This document shows positions 34,218 to 45,330 of a stretch of 64,000 nucleotides of DNA, one piece after another; the stretch's first letter is position 1; each line of letters starts with the position of its first letter. The notes under the pieces are model-generated. The model worked only from the letters and a program-made list of their open reading frames with translations. It was not told the origin of the DNA and ran no database searches. The translations under genes were made by a program, and so were the position numbers. Origin of the DNA: Aphrocallistes beatrix. Lineage: Eukaryota > Porifera > Hexactinellida > Sceptrulophora > Aphrocallistidae. Location: positions 2,085,674 through 2,149,673 of the forward strand of contig OY725501.1 of the NCBI GenBank assembly GCA_963281255.1. The letters run 5' to 3'.

Positions 34218-34755
34218 AATTGATTAGTATGCAAAATCGGTTTTTAAAATAATGTGTGAATCAATAAGTATACGGAATATCAAGATGAAATAAAAACTGG
34301 CTTTTAGGTAATTGATAAAATAAACATATTCTATGAGCGAATTATGGAACTTGTACAATATAGTCATGTTATCTCTTAATGATCAGAACTTATTGAACGT
34401 CCTTAGTAAAATTCGCAATCTACACGTTCTAATTACATTGTATTTCTATTGAATAATTCTCCCCTAATTAATATTATATCTACTTTGATTTACCTGTCAC
34501 CATCATATATAATAGTGGTGACCAGTGATAATGACTCAGGGTGGCATATGTGATAGTATTTATGCTTTAAATGATTAATAGATTGAATGGTTAAAATTTG
34601 AGTAATTCGGAAATATTGATTAGGAATTTGAAATCAGATATACAGTAGTTATTATAGTATGACTGGATTTGAATCCAAGGACAGACCCATTTTAGTACTA
34701 TAATGAAGCGAATTATTGTGGTGTTCGAATACTTCTGGCCAGTCATTGTATTCCA

Positions 34756-35094
34756 CAGGGTTGGGTTCAAGAACTTTTGAAAGTACTTAAGTACAATACA
34801 AGTACTCTTTTGATGTACAAATACTTTCCAAGCCTTATAATAAATTTCTCTTATTAAGGATGCAAAATAGGTTACATAGCATAGTATCACACACGTTTAT
34901 TTAATTGAAAGTTGAAGTACTACGAGACACTAACAGAAAAAGCCTATGTATTAAGTATCACTACTATTTGAGATAGGATTTGAAGAACATTGATGTTAAT
35001 AGAAGAAGTGAAGGCTAACAAACAAGTACTTTAGTACAAGTACAACGGAAAAATGGCGAAAGTACTTAAGTAATTGTACTTGAACCCAACTCTG
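34756..35094. mobile_element. hAT-type MITE
   Basis: 339 bp, ends CAGGGTTGGGTTCAAG and TACTTGAACCCAACTCTG. Flanked by a perfect 8-bp duplication GTATTCCA (34748-34755, 35095-35102). Internal AAGTACTTAAGTAC motifs repeat in both directions. It landed on the right TA border of the Tc1-type MITE. Confidence 0.9.
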
Positions 35095-35304
35095 GTATTC
35101 CATAACCACCCCCCGGCTTGGAATCGGGGTACTTAACAAATCTATAGTGTTTTTATTTGTGTTTAATTATATGTAGAATGTTAATTATACATTGTCTCGT
35201 GTTTAGTATTAATCTCGATGCAGTTTTGTGTGTCCAGGTTTTTTATTACTTTTTATGGTCAAAATATATAAATCGACTAATTCGAGTTAGACCATGGCTT
35301 ACTA

Positions 35305-35432
35305 CAGTGGTTCCCAACCTGGGGTCCATGGACCCCTTAGTGGTCCACAGAAGATATCAGGGGGTCCACAGGATTCGAAATATTACGGTTAATAGGAGGG
35401 GGTCCACAGCCCAAAAAGGTTGAAAACCGCTG
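35305..35432. mobile_element. hAT-type MITE
   Basis: 128 bp, CAGTGGTTCCCAACCTGGGG to GGTTGAAAACCGCTG. Perfect 8-bp duplication GCTTACTA (35297-35304, 35433-35440). Sister of 11248-11348. Confidence 0.93.
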
Positions 35433-35604
35433 GCTTACTAAATATACGGTTATATATGTCCCCGACTAGGCCTTCAAACAAGATCAGTTTTAACACGTCA
35501 ACATTTAATAAGACCGATAAATCCAAAACCGCTTCTTATAGATATTTGAAAACATTACATCAGAGTATCCAATTCCGCTGTCAAAAATTTGATTTGTCGT
35601 CATG

Positions 35605-36010
35605 TGATTTTTGGCATGTGCGAGTCTTTTGGCTATGGCTCCACTAAGTTCTGACCTCAAACCAAAATGTCGACTCATCATGGAATTATGACGTCATTGT
35701 CACCTTTTGTATAATTTGAAATTTCAGTTTTTCGACTATAACTCAGCCATTTTAGGAGAAAGAAGGTTGAAATTTTAATACTCTCATTAAAAAATGATGA
35801 CTCATCAGTATTAATACGTCATCATTACGCATCAAAAATTGACAAATTTGATGATTTTTCGAGTGATATCGATTTTAACAGTAGACAGACATATTTAGAG
35901 ATGTTATCTACCTTATAATCAATCAATGTGATCCCAGGCACTCGAAGGTCGCCTCCGGCGGACACAAAGTGTCCGCCAGCCGCGCAGCGCAAGCAAATGA
36001 AGCGTGCTTG
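35605..36010 (+). mobile_element. Helitron family A, 5'-truncated copy
   Basis: Begins inside the body (TTTTTGGCATGTGCGAGTC) and ends with the hairpin variant CAAATGAAGCGTGCTTG. The TCCTTACT start is missing. Confidence 0.75.
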
Positions 36011-36012
36011 TG

Positions 36013-36222
36013 CTATTTAATCCGTAAACTATTACTTCCTATCTGAGAATAATACTATTCACATGTTTTCTTTCAATATGTTTTGAGTTTTCTAGGATTT
36101 TATCACGATCTATAAGGATGTAATGAGATGTGACAAAATCCTAGATAACTCAAACATGTTGAAAATAGACATGTGAATAGTATCATTCTCAAATAGGAAG
36201 TAATAGTTTACGGATTAAATAG
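36013..36222. repeat. 210-bp palindromic hairpin
   Basis: Arms of about 95 bp (CTATTTAATCCGTAAACTAT against ATAGTTTACGGATTAAATAG), starting 2 bp after the Helitron hairpin. Inner arms are AAAACATGT-like. Non-coding. Confidence 0.75.
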
Positions 36223-37169
36223 TATAATTTCTTAGTGTCTATACTTTTCGAGTTATGGCTTAAACATTAAATGTTGAATGTTGACTGTGTTAAAACTGAC
36301 CTTCTTGTCTGGGGGTCTAGTCGGAGACATATATAACCGTATATTTAGTAAGCCATGGTTTGACATAAGAAATTCATTATTGTTGGTTAAGAAATCATAT
36401 GCAAGATGATAAAGACCATTTCGACTACCACATACAGTCCGTCCGATAATTAGTTACAATCTTTTCTTTACTATACTATATACAATTTATACGTATTCTT
36501 GTTTATTTTGAGCGTTTTATATGTTAGCAGTAGGTACTACAATTGTCATAATTGAATTTACACGACAGACGATTACGAAAAATCGCAATTTGAGCTTTTT
36601 TGGGGTTTCTTCATCTACTGTCCTCAATACAATTTCTAGACCGAAGTCCGAATCGTCCCTTATTCATAAGCTTGGAGCAGGTATAACTGGATGACGTTAT
36701 AATTTTGACATCGGGTATGTGCACATTGATGCAATTTGTGTATATATGACTGTGTTGAGTATATCTTATATATTAAAATGCTAGGATTTGTTTGTTTGTT
36801 TGTTTGTCCGAATTGATTGAAGAATTGGCAAGTCGTAGAGATACGAAAATTGGCATGTAGGTGTCAAATGATGAATCTAGGATTAAGTTCGAAAATCTAA
36901 GCGAAATTTTCACACCTCTGCAAAAAAAATGGAAAACAATTTTTCACACATTTTCTATACAATAAATACTATGTACGGCTTCACTCTCACAATAGAAATC
37001 ATTATAAGACACTATTGTAGGCTGTCATTGTTATTAATACTTCAAAGCAATAACTTATATAAATGTCTCAATTATATATTATCGTGTATGGCAGTAAAAA
37101 AGGTTATTTGTATATTTCACACCTTTATATACATATTTTCACACGATTTGACGAATTTTGAAAGTTATG

Positions 37170-37560
37170 TTAGAGACTAGCTTCCAACGGTTGACAAGGG
37201 GTTTTTAGGGGTTTAGATTTAGAATATCATATTTTCAGATCGATATGATAAATTATTTGTTTACTTTTGTTTACAATAAATACATAAAGTAAACAAATTA
37301 CAAAAATAGGCTAGAGACTTGCTTCTAACGGTTGACATTGGGTTTTCAAGGGTGTAGATTTCGAATATCATATTTTCGAGTAAGTTTGATTATTTAATTT
37401 TTTTACTTTTGTTTACAATAGATACATAAAGTAAACAAATTACAAAAATATGCTAGAAACTTGCTTTCAACGGTTGACATCGGGTTTTCAGGAGTGTAGA
37501 TTTCGAATATTATATTTTCGGATCCGTATGAAAAATTATTCGTTGACCTTTTGTTTACAA
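37170..37560 (+). repeat. Three tandem units of about 140 bp inside Helitron B
   Basis: Units start at about 37170, 37313 and 37453 with AGAGACTTGCTTCTAACGGT-type text and continue through TTGACATTGGGTTTTC, ATATCATATTTTCG and CTTTTGTTTACAATA. Other B copies carry one unit. Confidence 0.75.
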
Positions 37561-37572
37561 TATATATATATA

Positions 37573-38066
37573 CAAGCGCGCTTCGCGCTTGCTTGCGCTG
37601 CGCGGCTGGCGGACACTTTGTGTCCGCCGGAGGCTCCCTTCGGTCGCCTGGAGTCACATTGGTTAATTATAAGGGAGATAACATCTCTAAATATGTCTGT
37701 TCTACTGTGCTAATCGATATCACTCGAAAAATCACCAAATTTGTCAATTTTAAAATTTTTGATGAGTAATGATGACGTCATAACAAAGTGATGAGTCATC
37801 ATTTTTTGATGAAAGTCGCATCATATGTGAGGTATGTTAGTATACAGATTCTATTAAAATTTCAGCCTTCTGTCTCCTATAATGGCTGAGTTATGCCCGA
37901 ATAACTGTGTTGCTTAACTTTTAAAAATGTGACAATGACGTCATAATTCCATGATGAGTCGACATTTTGCTCTGAACTCAGAACTTACTGGAGCCATAGC
38001 CAAAAGACTCCCACATGCCAAAAATCAGCCTTCTGCGCCCGGCAGTTTCTTCAATCAATTCGTTGC

Positions 38067-38105
<39 letters not shown>

Positions 38106-38133
38106 AATAACAATCGAGTTTTAATAGTAAGGA
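37573..38133 (-). mobile_element. Non-autonomous Helitron, family A copy 9 (nested in family B)
   Basis: Hairpin CAAGCGCGCTTCGCGCTTG at the left, TCGAGTTTTAATAGTAAGGA at the right, (TA)n run at 38069-38100. Confidence 0.85.
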
Positions 38134-38230
38134 TAAAGGAAAAAATTCCAAAAATAATTTAGATTGAGTTAGATTCTGCGGACACTTTGTGTCCGCAAGC
38201 CGCGCAGCGCAAGCAAGCGAAGCGCGCTTG

Positions 38231-39907
38231 TATAATATATATTCTTTCGTGTTTAATGATTTAGCAGATCATTTATTAGTTCTATAATCTTTTAGCCACC
38301 CCTATTTCAAATCCTTAAGTTATTCTTGGGAAATATACTATATGGTAGCCAATAATGTGATCGCAATAGGTAAAATGTTGATGTTTTCGATGGGCCGAAA
38401 ATAGCATGTTGTCATAGGTCGAATTTAATTTTGGTATGTTCTAGATAAGTCGAATTTATTTTAGGCATCTTGTCGCAAGCCGAATTTTATTTCTGCCATG
38501 CTGTCGATATATCGAATTTATTTTAGGCTTGTTGTGCTCTGAATTTTATTTTTCAATTGTATGCTTATGGACTGAGTTATGATTCAATTAGGTTTGATTC
38601 GTTAGTTAATATGTTTGTTCCTTTAAATCCTTGTTAGCACACATTGCTAATTTGTTTTATTTTCCATTTCTTTTTTCTAAGATACTCAAACCCATCGTTT
38701 GTTGTAAAACCTTTACATTTCTCCGACAAAAATGATCCAGTTGTGATGCTTACTTTATAGAATATATGAATGAGTATTTAAATTTTGTATTACCAAAATC
38801 AACCTAATAAAGTAGAGCAATAAAGTCAACTTATTTTCTAGACCATGGAATGGTTAAACGAGCTAGGTGCATTTACACTAATTACACAACACAACAAGAT
38901 TTTTCATCAGAGATGATTACATACCTCTATCTTAGCATATTTTGGATGCTGAATTCGAACCTGCAATCAGAATTTCTCTAGCACGTCTAGTTTTCCTAAA
39001 TCAAATATTCATTTTTTCAATAGTATCGTGTTACATAGATACTAAATTACTGTATAGACATACTTGTAGCTAGAAAAATCTAGACGTGCTAGAAGGAATC
39101 TGAAAGCAGATTTGAATTCAGCGTAAAAAAGTATCTTAGAAAAGGCTAACGTATTACTTGATGAGATCGTGAAGTTAAATTTTGTTGACCTGTGTTATCA
39201 ATCTAACATTATCCACTTACTTAATCCATTTCATTAGGTCCAAAAAAGTCAGTACCCTTTGGAGTTTTTTTTATAACCTAAAATGCCCAATTCGCTCATT
39301 AACTTTTTTTGACTTAAAATTTTGAAAAAATTTCCATTCTCGAATCCAGGTGGCAGCATAGGTCAAAAAGTATTCATTGTATCAAAAAAGTATCCCCGCT
39401 CAAAAAGACGCCCGTATTCTCTACAAATGACTGGTTTCTACTCTGATTTTGAAGCGTCGTAATATCTTTATATTTTTCAAAAATTAGAACCAATCATTTT
39501 GTATAGGAGAAGATGCGTCGTCTTTTGAGGCGAGCTATTTTTTATATAATAATACCTTTAGAGTTATGCTGCCACCAAGATTCGAAGTTGGGAATTTTGT
39601 CGAAATTTGAAATTTACGGTCATCCTTGGGACTGAAGAAAATAATCGTAATTGTGAAACTTTTTGAGAAACCATATTCCATTAACATGTGCTTCCTATTA
39701 TATTGGATCAAATTTGTATTTCTTACTCCTATGCTTTCTAAGATATTAGAAAGCTATGATATGACCTAATAAGGTTGATTCGCTATGAATACAGAGTGAC
39801 CATTAAGTTCTGTTACATAGTGAATATTGAATAACTTTGATATTAGATTACTCAGAGAATATCAGCTACACGATTCTGCTTATTTAGACCAAATTTTATT
39901 CGTTATA
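38231..39907. other. No gene; two inverted-repeat elements
   Basis: 38905-39150 has outer and inner inverted parts (CTAGCACGTCTAGTTTT against AAAATCTAGACGTGCTAG). 39320-39610 has GAATCCAGGTGGCAGCATA inverted as TATGCTGCCACCAAGATTC. At about 38850 CTAGACCATGGAATGGTTAA resembles the P-like terminus of 17740. At 39797 there is a short end of the CAGGGTGACAATTAAG family (ACAGAGTGACCATTAAG). Nothing protein-coding seen. Confidence 0.5.
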
Positions 39908-40047
39908 CAGTCAGGTTCGCTTATTGTGTACCCGCTTAATATGAACATTAGTTTACTATGAACTAACCTCCTGGTCCCAATTTTATTTTATAGATAGAAT
40001 TTGTATTGAATCAAGTTCGCTTAATATGAAGTATATCTATTATGAAC
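39908..40047. mobile_element. Pogo-like MITE fragment (left part)
   Basis: CAGTCAGGTTCGCTTATTGT through CTATTATGAACA; truncated where the Ty3-like remnant begins. Confidence 0.65.
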
Positions 40048-40059
40048 AAATAACACATC

Positions 40060-42130
40060 TGCTCATCTCCTTCTGCACACCCAATAAGGGCCAACGTATA
40101 ACAGGTCAAGTGAGTATTGTCTCGCCTCGTTCCTCAAAAAGACAGTCTTGAACACATAGGCGTTGCTCTCCTTCTTTCCTTTATCTTATGTCTGCTTCAT
40201 TCTCTCTCTCGCACCCTGGTGTTGAGATGCAATTTTCCATAATTCTTCTTGAATATCTTTGAGTCTCTTTACTGATTCAGCATCGCTTACTCCCTTCACA
40301 AATATCGTTCTCCATCATTGCCTCGATGGGTCCTCTTAATTTCTCCCCAGACATCATCTCCTGAGGAGAAATGCCCGTAGATGTATTCACCAATGAGTTG
40401 ACACGAATCCCACCTCACTCAGTAGATATGGCCATTCAGATTTGACGATTCCCAGTTCCAATGATAGACACCGCATTACTTGTTTACGGTACCAATCGAA
40501 CGTTCCGCCAAACCATCACCTTCAGGATTGTAAGGCGTGGAATGCTTCTTTTCAATCCCCAAATTGGTGCTGTGCTGGTTGATAATCTCTCCGTCAACGC
40601 TACAACTTTGATATATCAAAATCCTTGGCACACTGTGCCAGTGTATCCAACCTGAGGTAAATGCCTGGATGCTCTGGGCAGTCTAATTCCGTAGAGCGAT
40701 GACTTCTACATAACGAGGCGAACATATCCACCACCAGAAGGAAATATTGATAGTGGTCATCACTCCAAGGAAGGGTCGTTACGTCCATTGCGACAGCTGA
40801 TCTGGGGCATAATTCTTTTCAGATACATGGCTGTAGGGTTTGCTCTGACCTGAGATTTACCTTAATTACACGCTTTGCAAAATCGTTCTGCGTTTCATCA
40901 TCTCCAGCGTTCTCTGCTTGCCTGCATGAGTCCTTATGTGTACTTTCTCCATCACCTCATCAAAGTATTAGGTACCACAACCTGTTTTCGCCTGCTCAAA
41001 GCCTATCTGTCATGTTCATCCTTGGTACGACTTAAACTCTCCTGAGTTAATATTTCCTGACTGCAACTGTTTCTTAGCCCATTCAATTGTACCATCGCCC
41101 TCTTGCGCCAAGCGTACTTTCTCAACCCAATCCGGTTGCCCAGTAATAGTTTAGACTTTATCCTCGAAAAAATCCTCTTTATTGATTTCTCCATCATAAA
41201 TTCGTATACTCCTACTCAATGCATCAGGTACTGTATTGTCACTTCCCTTCCGATAAATGACCTCGCAATCCAGATCATCTTGCTCCATTAGCCACCTAGC
41301 GAACGTATATCTGGGATCTCGCTGGGTCTTCATTCATACTAAAGGATTGTGGTCTGTAATCAAATATGTACGCACTGCATCCCGTATGTACTAGTACCAC
41401 TTCCTTGTGGCGCTGACTAGCTCCCAAGCTTCCATCACTGTATCTACGCTATATAAAATATCCGTGCGGATGCAATTTACCAGTATCAGGATCCATCTGA
41501 GACATAACATCCTCCACGCCAAGAGCACTCGCATCAGCCTCCACATAGAAGAGACCGTCCCATTTTGGGTGTGCCAGCTTCACGGGTTGATCTATAATTC
41601 TCTTATACAGTGTATCAAATTCTTCTGGACAGCGTATATCCCAGTCCCAGGTAGAATCCTTCTTCAATAGGACATACGACGGCTCAGCCACCACTGCTAT
41701 ATCAGACCCTCTGTCGAGAGGCAACCCACGCTCAACTAATTAATTATTTACCTACACGATGAAAGTACCACCATCGGCCTCACTCCTCTCCTCTTTCTCC
41801 GCCAAGTATGCCTTTAGTATGCTCTGGACTGCTTTGAGTAATTTTACTGTGAGCAAAATGCATACCATTTTTACCCACAATTTTGCTCTTTTCGCCTCCC
41901 TGAGTAGTGAGTAATAATAATCACCAATTATATTCCCAGGTGACCACTTTAGTTCACTAAATCGCTGCGTAGACGTATACTCGTCAATTGGAGGGTATAT
42001 ACGTTCCTTCAGAGTCTTGAAGGCTTCATCCAGTGTCGCGCTTTTGCCCACGACCTCCTTAACCACTTCTTGTTCCTCAACGTTCCCGCAAACGTAGGCC
42101 GGGAACATTCCAATGGCGAGCTTCACTCCA
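40060..42130 (-). pseudogene. Ty3-like LTR retrotransposon remnant, protease and most RT deleted
   Basis: Reading on - : a gag-like part (MKLAIGMFPAYVCGNVEEQE, 42126-41752, with YSLLREAKRAKLW), then directly the RT connection/RNase H start (LLKKDSTWDW, HPKWDGLFYVEADAS, 41724-41449), the RNase H end (YRKGSDNTVPDALSR, about 41200), and integrase: LLVVDMFASL (first Asp, about 40740), VDGEII (about 40590) and STPYNPEGDGLAERS (Glu, about 40520). Frameshifts and stops throughout. No protease or RT YXDD block is found between gag and the RNase H connection. LTRs not identified. Same lineage as 53813-56581. Confidence 0.8.
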
Positions 42131-42159
42131 TTCTCTCCTTGCGGGGTCCTGTAGACGCT

Positions 42160-42439
42160 CTAAACAGCGTTTTCCAGTTCGCAACTCGTTCTTCTACCAT
42201 TAGAGCTGGAAACGCCAGGCTTGTGTTGGGTGTAACCATTTCCAATTGAATTGTTACTTATGTAATAGTATGATGTGTAATACCGATTGATGCGACAGTA
42301 CGTATGAGTAATAGGTAATTTACAAGTGATACAAATGAGAAGTAACAATTAGCCTAGTGTATGCTAAAGTTGCTATACCTATCTCGGCTATCCTTTACTT
42401 CGAAGGTTGACTAATAACCCATATCTATTACTGCGACTC
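42160..42439. other. No feature seen
   Basis: Short spacer between the Ty3-like remnant and a Tc1/mariner fragment; the - strand text just above 42126 may be the gag start. Confidence 0.3.
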
Positions 42440-42930
42440 CAAATTCTTGTGAAGTTTGGGACAAACCCTATTCTCCAAATTCCCCCATATAGAGTAATCA
42501 AGAGGGTTGAGATCTGGAATATATGGAGGCCATCCTTCCTTTAGTCTCAGAAAGTGGATATTTTGACCTTCAAGTCACGATTTTGTCCCTTTGGATGTGT
42601 GAGCCGATGCCGAGTCCTGTTGAAATAACCAAGGATCATTTTTAAATAGTTCCTAACCTGCATCTTTGATTTCCGATTCAAGAATCAGGTTCTTGTAAGT
42701 TAATTCTGACTCCTTGAGGAACAAATATCAGGTTTATCCTTGAATCCGCAGAGACACCTGCCCACACAATGATAGAAGGGGGATTCTGGATTCTATCAAT
42801 GAATCTAATCTCGTTAGAAATATTTGGGGTTGGTGCCCTTAAAAGACGAACAACAGGAATGTGATCATTTTTTCTTAACACATCTACATCAAGAGACATT
42901 AGCATGAGCTTGTCTATGAACTGAGTCATG
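42440..42930 (-). pseudogene. Tc1/mariner superfamily transposase fragment
   Basis: On - : FIDRIQNPPSIIVWAGVSADS (block before the second Asp), then in another frame WLFQQDSASAHTSKGT (second Asp) and GWPPYIPDLNPLDYSIWG (third Asp). The order and the PDLNPLDY block are typical for Tc1/mariner relatives with a wider D-D spacing than mariner itself. It has a stop and at least one frameshift, and the N-terminal half is missing. Confidence 0.85.
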
Positions 42931-43369
42931 TTGGATCATTACTATTTATTATCACATACAATCGGATTTTTTTGTCCATTTGACTACACTTTCTAGACGG
43001 GAACAAAACAATGGACAAAAAATCAGAATTTTATAATGAAATTACAGTATGAATGAAACGATTTATATACAAATATTTGATAACAAAAAAAATATGATGA
43101 GACAAAAAAACTGGTGTCAAAAAATAGATTTCATTATACAAGTATAAAGATAAGCAGTATCTACTAATTAAGAGGAACCTGAGCATATTAGGGAACAATT
43201 TTGTCAGTTACCAGGGGCTTCTCACCTGAACCCCACGGGGGGCTTACAGTGCCCAAGACCCTCAGTTGAATGTGGTGCCCCCTACTTAACCACAAATCCC
43301 GGAAACACCACTGATCCTACTCTTCCAAAAATGAATGTAGTAGAAGAAGAAGAGAGGAAAGGTGGACAA
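42931..43369. other. No gene; hAT-like end
   Basis: A short inverted repeat ATTTTTTTGTCCATT / AATGGACAAAAAAT lies at 42968-43026. The text ending GGAAACACCACTG at about 43313 resembles an inverted hAT end (CAGTGGTGTTTCC). Confidence 0.35.
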
Positions 43370-43650
43370 TTTGGCAATATGGAGGAACTGCATTGTTGCG
43401 AAGTTGGGAATTTCTGGTTTTAGAATGGTAAGTGTACCATCGGTATGTGGATTTGAACAAGTTGTCTCGATATCTTCTCCGGAGAATTGTTTTATATTGA
43501 CTTATACTCTCTGTAACTCTTCAATTCCTTCCTTACATAATGCTCTCAGCCACTTTTGAACAAGTTCAGGAGGTTCTTTGAGGAATTTAGAAACTCAATT
43601 TAACCAGCGTAGTTTTTCCTAGAATCCGGAGCAAAACATCTGTTAGGCAT
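43370..43650 (-). pseudogene. THAP domain remnant of a P-like transposase
   Basis: From 43650 down: MPNRCFAPDSRKNYAG, then in shifted frames PPELVQKWLRALCKEGIEE, then FSGEDIETTCSNPHTDGTL. This parallels the THAP and linker of the transposase at 45674-48523 (MPNRCSAPGCRSNYAGE, PPDLVNRWLRALCREGI). Cys10 and the C-x-x-H pair are damaged. The rest of the gene is absent. Confidence 0.75.
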
Positions 43651-44003
43651 GTGGGCTAGAGTAATTGTTCTGGTCCCAACTGTTTTCACCAATATCTCGG
43701 AACCGGTAGATTTTAGGTTCTTAAAATGTATTATTAGCTTATATAAAACCACCTCCAAATATCATAAAAATAAAGTTATTAGTTTATTTAAACATCAGAA
43801 GTACGCCTTTTACAACTTTTGGCCCCAACCAGGACATATCCCATTATAAATTTGCACGAGGGGGAGGCTACTTTGCGACCACTAAACCATCCCCAAATTG
43901 CATGAAAATTGTATGGTGAATACTTGGTGATCAAGGTAAACTATTTGAAGAGTATGCATCTAAAGCTTCAAACTTTCAAATTTTTGGAGCACCATAATAT
44001 ATA
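43651..44003. other. No feature seen
   Basis: AT-rich spacer; the small open frame at 43649-43849 has no motif. Confidence 0.35.
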
Positions 44004-44554
44004 TCCTTACTACTAAGTATTAAAACTCGATTAATATTTATTTATATATACTATCTATATATATGTAACGAATTAATTGAAGAAACTGCCAGGCACAGAA
44101 AGCTGATTTTTGGAATGTGGGGGTCTTTTGGCTATGGCTCCAGTAAGTTCTGAGCACAGACGAAAATGTCGAATCATCGTGGAATTATGACGTCATTGTT
44201 ACCTTTTTTTATAATTAGAAATTTCAGTTTTTTGACCATAACTCAACCATTTTAGGTGATAGAAGGCTGAAATTTTAATAGAATGTGTATATTAATACAC
44301 CTCACATGTGATAAAACTATCAAAAAATGATTACTCATCACTCTGTTATGACGTCATCATTACGCTTCAAAATTTAAAATATCGTCAAACTTTGTGATTT
44401 TTCGTGCGATATCGATTACAATAGTAGGACAGACGTATTTAGAGATGTTATCTCCCTTATAATTAATCAATGTGATCCCTGGTGCCCAAAGGGCGCCTCC
44501 GGCGGACACAGAGTGTCCGCCAGCCGCACAGCGCATGCAAGTGAAGCGCGCATG
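44004..44554 (+). mobile_element. Non-autonomous Helitron, family A copy 7
   Basis: TCCTTACTACTAAGTATTAA start (with a small insertion) and decayed hairpin GCAAGTGAAGCGCGCATG at the end. Tail-to-tail with the next copy. Confidence 0.75.
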
Positions 44555-44562
44555 TATATATA

Positions 44563-45063
44563 TAAGCGCGCTTCCCTTGCTTGCGGTGGGCAGCTGGCAG
44601 ACACTTTGCATCCGCCGGAGGCGCCTTTTGGACGCCTGGGCTCATATTTATTAATTATATAGTAGATAGCATCTATAAATACGTTTATCTTGTTGTTATA
44701 ATCAATATTATAACTCGAAAGATCACAAAATTCGTCAATTTAAAATTTGATGCGTAATGATGACGTCATAGTAAAAGTGATGAGTCATCGTTTTTGATGA
44801 GAGTTGTATCATATTTGAGATATCTTAATATACACATTCTGTTTTAAATTTCTGCCTCCTATCACCTAAAATGGCTGAGTAATGGCCTAAAAACTCAAAT
44901 TTCTAATTCTATTAAGGGTGACAATGACGTCATAATTCCATGATGAGTCGACATTTTCGTCTGAGGTCAGAACTTAGTGGAGCCATAGCCAAAAGACTCC
45001 CACATGCCAAAAATCAGCTTTCTCTGCCTAGCAGTTTCTTCAATCAATTCGTTACAGATATAT
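44563..45063 (-). mobile_element. Non-autonomous Helitron, family A copy 8 (5' end lost)
   Basis: Hairpin AAGCGCGCTTCCCTTGC at the left; body in reverse to CAATTCGTTACAGATATATA, where a Tc1-type MITE abuts. The TCCTTACT end is not present. Confidence 0.75.
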
Positions 45064-45064
45064 A

Positions 45065-45250
45065 CACTCTAACCAGACAATAGTATTTGAAATCCTTACT
45101 ATTCTCCATCATAGTAGCTAGTTATAAAGTGAGTATATTCATGAAAGAAATGTGATAAAACTGTAACAGATACAATAATTTCGATTTCAAATTCATATTC
45201 TACACATTCGAATTACTAATGTTTGAACCCTTCTATTGCTATACTAATTC
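45065..45250. mobile_element. Tc1-type MITE, left-half fragment
   Basis: TA|CACTCTAACCAGACAATAGT; the left arm only, ending near 45250 before a Helitron 5' end. Confidence 0.6.
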
Positions 45251-45260
45251 ATAAGTTGAA

Positions 45261-45300
45261 TCCTAACTATTAAAACTCAATTAATGTGTTTATATTATAT
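45261..45300 (+). mobile_element. Helitron family A, 5' end fragment
   Basis: TCCTAACTATTAAAACTCAA plus TA-rich linker, cut by the Tc1-type MITE that starts at 45302. Confidence 0.6.
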
Positions 45301-45330
45301 ACACTAACCGGACAAAAGTATTTGTACACT

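Larger units (their letters stand above)
32915..34408 (-). mobile_element. Mariner-family transposon
   Basis: Inverted ends: CGTTCAATAAGTTCTGATCA at 32924-32943 and its inverse at the right end (about 34380-34399). TA lies at both borders. It carries one transposase gene on -, interrupted by a hAT MITE. About 1.49 kb including that insertion. Confidence 0.85.
32795..34748. mobile_element. Tc1-type MITE split by a mariner
   Basis: Left end TA|CACTGCCTGGTCAAAAG at 32795, right end TCGAATACTTCTGGCCAGTCATTG|TA at 34748. The family centre (TGGTGACCAGTGATAATGAC) is at 34515-34545. The mariner 32915-34408 interrupts it. Confidence 0.7.
35291..36359. mobile_element. Element with ACCATGGCTTACTAAATATA inverted ends
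   Basis: The left end, once the hAT MITE 35305-35432 is removed, reads ACCATGGCTTACTAAATATA and continues to ATATATGTCCCCGACTAG; the right end at 36315-36359 is its inverse. It contains a truncated Helitron (35605-36010) and a 210-bp palindrome (36013-36222). No transposase. The ACCATGG core is shared with the P-like termini, but the family is not assigned. Confidence 0.6.
36764..38230 (+). mobile_element. Non-autonomous Helitron, family B copy 3, with internal repeats and a nested Helitron
   Basis: A|TCTTATATATTAAAATGC at 36764; hairpin CAAGCGAAGCGCGCTTG ending at 38230, then T. The 5' half matches copy 1 (GAATTGGCAAGTCGTAGAGA). It contains three tandem units (37170-37560) and a reversed family A Helitron (37573-38133) in its TA-rich part. 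Confidence 0.8.

Noticed and set aside
42931-44003. Second full P-like transposase downstream of the THAP scrap
   Set aside because: Only the THAP and linker text is recognisable (43370-43650); the catalytic domain is absent here.
14424-44640. Recurrent GC-rich block GGCGGACACAAAGTGTCCGCC plus hairpin looked like a CRISPR-type or bacterial palindromic repeat
   Set aside because: Copies are dispersed, always at the end of the same about 500-bp element between A and T, and never in a regular array with spacers. They are Helitron 3' ends.
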